Origin: Chitinophagaceae bacterium
GTDB lineage: Bacteria; Bacteroidota; Bacteroidia; Chitinophagales; Chitinophagaceae
Direction of reading: 5' to 3'
NCBI GenBank assembly: GCA_947456805.1
Contig: CANGTN010000001.1
Span: forward strand, 124,001-188,000
Length of the DNA: 64,000 nucleotides
The notes beneath the pieces were generated by a model. It searched no databases, had not been told where the DNA came from, and saw only the letters and a program-made list of their open reading frames with translations. The number at the start of each line of letters is the position of its first letter. The first letter of the stretch is position 1. Position numbers and translations under genes: made by a program. Shown one piece after another: positions 57,808 through 64,000 of the stretch.

Positions 57808-60039
57808 ATGAAAAAATATATCTTCATTGTTGGTTTACTGTTTCCATTAGGCATTTCGGCTCAAAATATTTTAGGAAAAGTAACCAACGACAAAAAAGCA
57901 CCGCTAATTGGTGCAAGCATTTATTGGCTTGGCACTTCCATTGGCGTAACCTCTGGAAGCAAAGGAGAGTTTGAAATTTCCGTTAAAGATATTTCAAATA
58001 AAAAACTCATTGCAAGTTATGTTGGGCATTCATCAGACACGATTGATATTATCAGTCAAACCTTTGTTGAGTTCCGCTTGCAGGAAACAAAAACACTTAA
58101 TGAAGTGGTTGTTCAAGGACAACGAGACGGAGTAATTATTTCAGACATCAAGCCAATAAAGACCGAGCAAATCACACAAACAGAACTTGGGAAAGCTGCT
58201 TGTTGCGACCTTGCAGGTTGTTTTGAAACGCAAACCACCGTGCAACCTCAAACGACCAATGTAATTACGAACTCAAAAGAGTTACGGATTTTGGGTTTAT
58301 CGGGCGTTTACAATCAGGTGTTGATTGACGGCTTTCCAATGACTCAAGGTTTGTCGTACACTTATGGCATCAGCAGTATTCCAGGCACATTGGTTGACAA
58401 TATCTATGTTTCAAAAGGTGCAAACAGCGTATTACAAGGTTATGAAAGCATCAGCGGACAAATAAATGTTGAGACAAAAGAACCCGACAAAACAGACCGC
58501 TTGTTACTCAATGCTTATATGAACAATTTTTCAGAGAAACATTTTAATGCCAACTGTGCTTTCATGCAAGGCAAATGGAGCAACTTAACAGCGTTTCATA
58601 CGGTCCAACCAGCCAATAAAATTGATAGAGATAATGATAATTTTATTGACTTGCCATTGCTTACCCGTTATATGATTTATAATAAATGGAAATACGGTAA
58701 TGAAAAAGAATGGGGCTGGAACAGCAGAATTGGTTTACGTTTTTTTAACGAACAACGAATTGGCGGACAAACTTTTTTCAATGCCGAAAGCGACAAGGGA
58801 AGCACCAGTGTTTACGGACAAAGTGTAAATATTAACCAACCTGAAATTTGGACGAAAACAGGTTATCGCATAAACGACAAACACAATATTGTTCTGTTTG
58901 CTTCGGCTTTTCATCAACAGCAAAACTCCTATTTCGGAACAGTAAAATACAACGCACAGCAAACCAATTTTTACGGTAACATTCAGTATGAACTGAATTA
59001 TGGCAAAAACGAATTAAAAACAGGAATTAGTTACCGTCATTTGAACTTGAATGAAGATATTACATTTACCGACACATTTTTGCAACGGACTTATGCAGGA
59101 AATTATCAACGATTGGAAAACATTCCCGGACTTTTTGCCGAAAATACAATGCGAATTTTCAATAATAAACTTACTTGGATTGCAGGAGTGCGGGGCGACA
59201 ATCACAACCAATTTGGTTTTCAGTTTACACCAAGAACACTATTGAAATATGATATTACACCCAAAACTATTGTTCGGGCAAATGTTGGAACAGGTTGGAG
59301 AACTGTAAACTTATTCAGTGAAAACATCGGATTGCTTGTTAGTTCAAGAGACATCATTTTTAGCGATCAATTACAACCCGAAAAGGCTGTAAATTTTGGC
59401 GTTAACTTGACACAAAAATTTGAAACAAAAAACAATAACTTATCAGGTTATTTTAGTGCGGACTATTACCGAACAGATTTTCAAAATCAAATTTTTCCAG
59501 ATTACGACACTGACCCTACTAAGGCAATCATTAAAAATTTCACAGGAACAAGTATAAGCAATGGTTTTCAGGCAGAGTTGTATTTGAAAATTTACAGACG
59601 CTTTGAACTGAAAACAGGATATAATTTTTTGGATGTCTATAGAGCAATTGGCGAAACCAAACAGCTATTGCCGTTCAATCCAATGCACAAATTAATAACA
59701 ACTTTCAGTTACAAACTATTGTCGAATAAATTCCACTTTGATATGAATGTGCATTGGTATGGAGAACAGCGTTTACCCGACACTAAATCAAACCCGATAG
59801 AATTTCAACGACCTGACTTTTCACAACCTTACACAATCGTAAATGCACAGTTCACTTACAATCTTAAGAAATTTGAAGTGTATGCGGGCTGCGAAAACAT
59901 TTTTGACTTTCGACAAAAACAACCGATAATCAGTTGGCAAAACCCGTTCAGTCCATACTTTGACACATCTTCCGTTTGGGGTCCGACACGGGGAAAAGAA
60001 ATTTATGCAGGTGTAAGGTTTAAGTTGAAAAAAGAATAA
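57808..60039 (+). CDS. TonB-dependent receptor, metal-associated type
   Basis: Carboxypeptidase-like N-terminal domain, plug LRILGLSGVYNQVLIDGFPMTQGLSYTYGISSIPG, GANSVLQGYESISGQINVETKEP, C-terminal barrel. Confidence 0.92.
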   Translation: MKKYIFIVGLLFPLGISAQNILGKVTNDKKAPLIGASIYWLGTSIGVTSGSKGEFEISVKDISNKKLIASYVGHSSDTIDIISQTFVEFRLQETKTLNEVVVQGQRDGVIISDIKPIKTEQITQTELGKAACCDLAGCFETQTTVQPQTTNVITNSKELRILGLSGVYNQVLIDGFPMTQGLSYTYGISSIPGTLVDNIYVSKGANSVLQGYESISGQINVETKEPDKTDRLLLNAYMNNFSEKHFNANCAFMQGKWSNLTAFHTVQPANKIDRDNDNFIDLPLLTRYMIYNKWKYGNEKEWGWNSRIGLRFFNEQRIGGQTFFNAESDKGSTSVYGQSVNINQPEIWTKTGYRINDKHNIVLFASAFHQQQNSYFGTVKYNAQQTNFYGNIQYELNYGKNELKTGISYRHLNLNEDITFTDTFLQRTYAGNYQRLENIPGLFAENTMRIFNNKLTWIAGVRGDNHNQFGFQFTPRTLLKYDITPKTIVRANVGTGWRTVNLFSENIGLLVSSRDIIFSDQLQPEKAVNFGVNLTQKFETKNNNLSGYFSADYYRTDFQNQIFPDYDTDPTKAIIKNFTGTSISNGFQAELYLKIYRRFELKTGYNFLDVYRAIGETKQLLPFNPMHKLITTFSYKLLSNKFHFDMNVHWYGEQRLPDTKSNPIEFQRPDFSQPYTIVNAQFTYNLKKFEVYAGCENIFDFRQKQPIISWQNPFSPYFDTSSVWGPTRGKEIYAGVRFKLKKE

Positions 60040-60171
60040 CTCGCCCTAAAAGCAAGCACATTCCACAGCAACGCAAAACCGCGGGGTTTCGTGTTCCAAA
60101 GACAGTTTTGTAGGTAATCAAACATTAGTTTTTCAAATCAAGCTTTGTGGTAAAAGTCCCGCCCTTCGGGT

Positions 60172-60194
60172 AGCTGCAAAACGTTACCAGCAAG
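60172..60194 (+). repeat. 23-bp direct repeat AGCTGCAAAACGTTACCAGCAAG, copy B
   Basis: Exact match to 56735-56757. Confidence 0.95.
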
Positions 60195-60224
60195 TATTTA
60201 TCGCCAATAAATAAAAACTTAAAA

Positions 60225-60714
60225 ATGAGTAAAAAGAATTAATTAAACGTTTGAATTGGTATTATCCAATGGAAAGAATGCACGCATTCATTACTTTCCC
60301 ATTAATAACAGTTTATTTGATTTATACTAATTCTTTATCTGACATACTTTTTCTTCTCTATGGTTTGATTATTTGTATTTTTATATTGTTTCAAGGACAA
60401 CATTATTGGAAACTCAAACTTAATAGGTTTACCGGAAAGTCATTTGACCAGAAAAAGAATCTAACATTTTTTAGAAAATCAAAAAGGATCAATCTTATTA
60501 TTATTGGTTTAATATCCTTAATAATTGGACTATAAAAAAAGAGAATTTATTGTTTTGGGGTATTGTAACAATTATTTTTGGTGTTCTTGAGCACGTCAAT
60601 TATTACAATAGGCAACTTATGATAGACAATACTTCAGATATTAACTATTTAATTAGAAAAAGAAAATTAAAAATTGCAATTGTAGCTAAGGGCTTATCGG
60701 AAAAAGAAAATTAA
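60225..60714 (+). pseudogene. degenerate paralog of the 56097-56612 membrane-protein gene
   Basis: Homology in three frames; one A missing near codon 5 and a ~25-bp deletion around 60517; the 94-aa ORF is a fragment. Confidence 0.85.
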
Positions 60715-60739
60715 AAATGAGCCGCCAACCGTTAATCAC

Positions 60740-61003
60740 ATGAAAAATAAAAGACTCGTCTTTATCATTATTTTCATAGCAATTTTTTTATCAATTCCAT
60801 TGATTGCTATGCAATTTACCAATGCCGTACAATGGACTTTGTTTGATTTTTTGGTTGCCGCCGTTTTACTTTTCAGTACAGGTTTGGTTTGTGAACTAGT
60901 ACTGCGTAAGGTGAAAAAAAATAAACAGCGTTTTATAATTTGCTTTGTTGTAATTGCTTTACTAACAATAATTTGGGTAGAACTGGCTGCTGGAATTTTT
61001 TAA
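60740..61003 (+). CDS. small hypothetical membrane protein, 87 aa
   Basis: MKNKRLVFIIIFIAIFLSIPLIAMQF..., three hydrophobic segments. Confidence 0.6.
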   Translation: MKNKRLVFIIIFIAIFLSIPLIAMQFTNAVQWTLFDFLVAAVLLFSTGLVCELVLRKVKKNKQRFIICFVVIALLTIIWVELAAGIF

Positions 61004-61082
61004 AATTATAAAATAGATACTAGCATTATTTAAACGTCAATTTTTTCTTGATAAAATTTCTCTTCTTTTTCATTAGCAAACA

Positions 61083-62090
61083 TTACACTATCAACCCAGC
61101 TTTCTTACTTATTTCCATCATTCTTGTAATCGGTTGTAAAGCTGCTTGTCTTAAATTTTCATCCATTATTAATTCTGGTTGCTCGTATTGCATGCACACA
61201 TAAATTTTTTCGAGGGTATTCAGCTTCATATGCGGACAATCGTTGCAAGCGCAGGAATTGGTAGGTGGCGCTGGAATAAAGGTCTTGTTGGGGCTTAATT
61301 GCTGCATTTTGTGCAATATGCCGGTTTCGGTGCCTACAATAAAAGTATTTGCATTGTTTTGGCTGCTGTATTTTAATAATTGGGTGGTGCTTCCAATAAA
61401 ATCGGCAATATTTAAAACAGCATCTTCACATTCGGGATGTGCAATAAACTTTGCTTCGGGATGTCGAACTTTTAACTGCAGAATTTTTTGCAGGCTAAAA
61501 ATTTCGTGTACCATACAGGCTCCATTCCATAACAACATTTCTCTTCCTGTTTTTTTATTCAAATAAGCGCCTAAATTTTTATCGGGTGCAAATAGGATGG
61601 GCTGATTTGTTGGAATACTGTTGATAATTGCTTCGGCATTGCCGCTTGTACAAATAATATCGCTCAAGGCTTTTATTTCGGCAGAGCAATTGATATAACT
61701 TACCACCAAATGATCGGGATGTTTAGCTTTGAATGCTTTGAATAATTCTGCCGGTGCACTGTCTGCCAAACTGCATCCTGCTTTTAAATCGGGTAATAAT
61801 ACTTTGGTATTTGGATTTAATATTTTGGCTGTTTCAGCCATAAAGTGTACTCCGGCAAACACAATTATTTCGGCATCTGTTTCTGCGGCTTTTTGTGCAA
61901 GTCCCAAACTATCGCCAATATAATCTGCTACATCCTGTATATCGGGCTCCTGATAATAATGCGCAAGCACAATCATTTTTTTTTGTTTCTTTAAATCATT
62001 AATTGCTTCAAACAAATCTAATGTTGGAGGTACATCAATATCTAAAAAACCTTTTTCTAAAATTTTCAATTGTGGATTGTTAATAATCAT
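61083..62090 (-). CDS. nadA: quinolinate synthase
   Basis: [70 protein letters not shown]. Confidence 0.97.
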   Translation of the reverse strand: MIINNPQLKILEKGFLDIDVPPTLDLFEAINDLKKQKKMIVLAHYYQEPDIQDVADYIGDSLGLAQKAAETDAEIIVFAGVHFMAETAKILNPNTKVLLPDLKAGCSLADSAPAELFKAFKAKHPDHLVVSYINCSAEIKALSDIICTSGNAEAIINSIPTNQPILFAPDKNLGAYLNKKTGREMLLWNGACMVHEIFSLQKILQLKVRHPEAKFIAHPECEDAVLNIADFIGSTTQLLKYSSQNNANTFIVGTETGILHKMQQLSPNKTFIPAPPTNSCACNDCPHMKLNTLEKIYVCMQYEQPELIMDENLRQAALQPITRMMEISKKAGLIV

Positions 62091-62594
62091 TGTAATAGTA
62101 TTTAATACTACTTATTTATATAAACACCTAATACTATTACGGGTGTGTATATCGTGAAAAGTTATTTATAAACAATTGTCAAAGTTAATAAAGCAAGGTT
62201 TATTAACTACTAATTAAACATTAATACACAAATACTTTTTAATAGTAGAAAGGATTTGTAATGGTTTCAAACAGTTGTTGATTATTTTCAATTGAGATAT
62301 CAACATTGCCAATTCACCGGTTTTCCACTGTTAATAAACAGGGAGTAATTTGTTTAATTTTCTGAGGGTTTTAAAAAAAGTTCTTTAATTGGCTTACTTA
62401 TTCTATAACTATCCACATTGTTTTTTTTAGGTTATTGTACTTTTCCACCGAAAAAGGTACGTTATTCATAAATGTCTGTGTATAAAAATTTAGCAAGCTT
62501 TTCTGCCATGTGATTTTTAATTCAGCTATTTTTATTTTTTTATTGGCAGCAATAGAATATAAGTGTGATGCGGATTGGTATATGTTTTCCACAA

Positions 62595-62625
62595 TTTGTT
62601 CAATAATTTTATTCCCCTATTTTTG
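62595..62625 (+). promoter_or_regulatory. promoter TTTG-N19-TATTTTTG upstream of ppiD
   Basis: TTTG 62595-62598, 19-bp spacer, TATTTTTG 62618-62625. Confidence 0.6.
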
Positions 62626-62653
62626 CCAACCAAATTTATAAATATATAATAGT

Positions 62654-64000
62654 ATGTCTGTTATTCAAAGAATTCGTGACAAAGGAACCTGGATCATTTT
62701 TGCTGTAATTGCTATTGCATTAATTGCATTCATTTTACAAGATGGAATGGGCAGCAGAGGCGGTAGTATTTTTGGTAATTCTAATACTGTTGGTACTGTT
62801 AATGGTACATCAATCAGTAAAGAAGATTTTGATCAAAAGTTAACGATGTACAGTCGTGGTCAGGATAAATCTACTATCATTCCTCAATTGTGGAATATGG
62901 AAGTAGAAAAAATATTGATGGAAAATGAATATCAAAAACTTGGCTTACAAGTTAGTGGTAAAGAATTATCTGATGTATTGTTTGGGCCACAATCTCCATT
63001 GAGCAGAGAACAACAATTTGTAGATGAGAACGGACAGTTTAAAGCAGAAGAAGCAAGACAAGCATTTGCACAATTAAAAAAGTCTAAAAATGCTGAACAA
63101 ATACAAGGTGTGGTTCAAGGTTATATTGAACCAACACAACAACAAATATTAAGCAAGAAATACCAGGCACTTACACAAAATGCTGCTTACGTTCCTTCTT
63201 GGTTGTTAGAAAAACAAAAAGCAGATAACAGCGCTATTTCAAATATATCTTATGTATTTGTTCCTTATACAACAATATCAGATAGCACTGTAAATGTTAG
63301 CGACAATGAAATTGTAGCTTATGTAAAAAAACACCCAAGCGGCTTTGAAAAAGAAGAAGAAACAAGGGCAATATCATATATCAACTTCGATGCAAAACCA
63401 AGTGCTACTGATAGCATGAATGCATTGAACCAAGTGATGAGTTACAAATCAGAATTTGAAACTACACCCGATGTAAAGTCTTTCATTGCCAAATCAGGAA
63501 GTGAAATTCCTTACCTTGATGGATATGTAATGAAAAGCAGTTTAAAAATGCCTAAAGCAGATAGCATTAAAGCTTTGGCAGACGGAAAAACATTTGGTCC
63601 CTATTTAGATGCATCTAATTATACTTTGGCAAGAATGTTGGGCAGAAGAGTTTTGCCGGATAGTGTGAAAGTGAGACACATTTTGGTGAAAACAGAAGAC
63701 AAAGGTCAACCTGTTTTGGCTGACAGCGTTGCTAAAAAAAGAATGGATAGCGTAGAAGCTTTATTAAAAGGTGGCGCAGACTTTAACAGTATTGTTCAAA
63801 AATATAGCGACGATGGTGGTAGCAAAAATACAAAAGGCGAATACGATTTTACTTTACAACAATTTACAGGAATTAGCAAAGAATTCGCAGAAGCAATTTT
63901 CTATGGTAAAACCGGTGACAAAAAAGTAGTAAAAGTTGAAAATGATCAATATGCAGGTTTTCATTATATTGAAGTAATGAGCCAAAAAGCAGTTGGTGAA
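62654..64000 (+). CDS. SurA/PpiD-type peptidylprolyl isomerase, runs off the window end
   Basis: Read from sequence (absent from ORF track): MSVIQRIRDKGTWIIFAVIAIALIAFILQDG...NTVGTVNGTSISKEDFDQKL; parvulin-type VRHILVKTEDKGQPVLADSVAKKRMDSVEALLKGGADFNSIVQKYSDDGGSKNTKGEYDFT. Confidence 0.93.
   Translation, partial: MSVIQRIRDKGTWIIFAVIAIALIAFILQDGMGSRGGSIFGNSNTVGTVNGTSISKEDFDQKLTMYSRGQDKSTIIPQLWNMEVEKILMENEYQKLGLQVSGKELSDVLFGPQSPLSREQQFVDENGQFKAEEARQAFAQLKKSKNAEQIQGVVQGYIEPTQQQILSKKYQALTQNAAYVPSWLLEKQKADNSAISNISYVFVPYTTISDSTVNVSDNEIVAYVKKHPSGFEKEEETRAISYINFDAKPSATDSMNALNQVMSYKSEFETTPDVKSFIAKSGSEIPYLDGYVMKSSLKMPKADSIKALADGKTFGPYLDASNYTLARMLGRRVLPDSVKVRHILVKTEDKGQPVLADSVAKKRMDSVEALLKGGADFNSIVQKYSDDGGSKNTKGEYDFTLQQFTGISKEFAEAIFYGKTGDKKVVKVENDQYAGFHYIEVMSQKAVGE

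Noticed and set aside
55800-61003. Integrase, transposase or recombinase gene in the cassette-like region
   Set aside because: None of the ORFs here shows tyrosine/serine recombinase or DDE transposase motifs, so mobility is inferred only from repeats.
62398-62592. 64-aa minus-strand ORF upstream of ppiD
   Set aside because: Starts at GTG, no domain recognised, and it lies in the AT-rich intergenic region containing the ppiD promoter; not enough support to call a gene.
1-64000. CRISPR array, rRNA or tRNA genes
   Set aside because: No regularly spaced direct repeats, no rRNA-like stretch and no cloverleaf with GTTCRANNC-type T-arm were recognised by eye; a tRNAscan/Infernal run would be definitive.

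Overview
The window is a chromosomal segment from a Bacteroidetes bacterium, probably Chitinophagaceae-like. That placement is inferred from gene content, the TTTG-N18..20-TAnnTTTG promoter type, and families such as THX, DUF4286 and the T9SS-type CTD; no database search was possible. Most of it is ordinary housekeeping sequence: thiL, nagA, recX, dnaN, kdsB, polA, an M3 peptidase, pnuC/nadR, murI, two ompH/skp genes, bamA, uppS, xth, HU, THX, a TolC/RND/MFP efflux operon, recA, ssb, chrA, nadA and a truncated ppiD. No rRNA, tRNA, CRISPR array, transposase or integrase was recognised. The most interesting parts are not protein genes. (1) 33.5-34.2 kb holds two tandem paralogous intergenic units. 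Each has a promoter-like TTTG-N20-TAnnTTTA, a variable middle, and a nearly identical ~60-nt 3' block ending in a terminator-like hairpin whose two substitutions preserve pairing; they are candidate twin small-RNA genes. (2) 56.0-60.75 kb is a cassette-like accessory island. A 3.4-kb metal/TonB locus lies between two exact copies of AGCTGCAAAACGTTACCAGCAAG and between two paralogs of a small membrane-protein gene, one intact and one frameshifted, with an attC-like long inverted repeat at one boundary and no integrase in view. (3) A dispersed intergenic repeat (46.6 and 55.9 kb) has a compensatory base-pair change in its hairpin. Other points of note are a nonsense-interrupted hydrolase, an orphan T9SS CTD-like protein, a possible leaderless polA transcript, and a THX promoter placed on the HU terminator.
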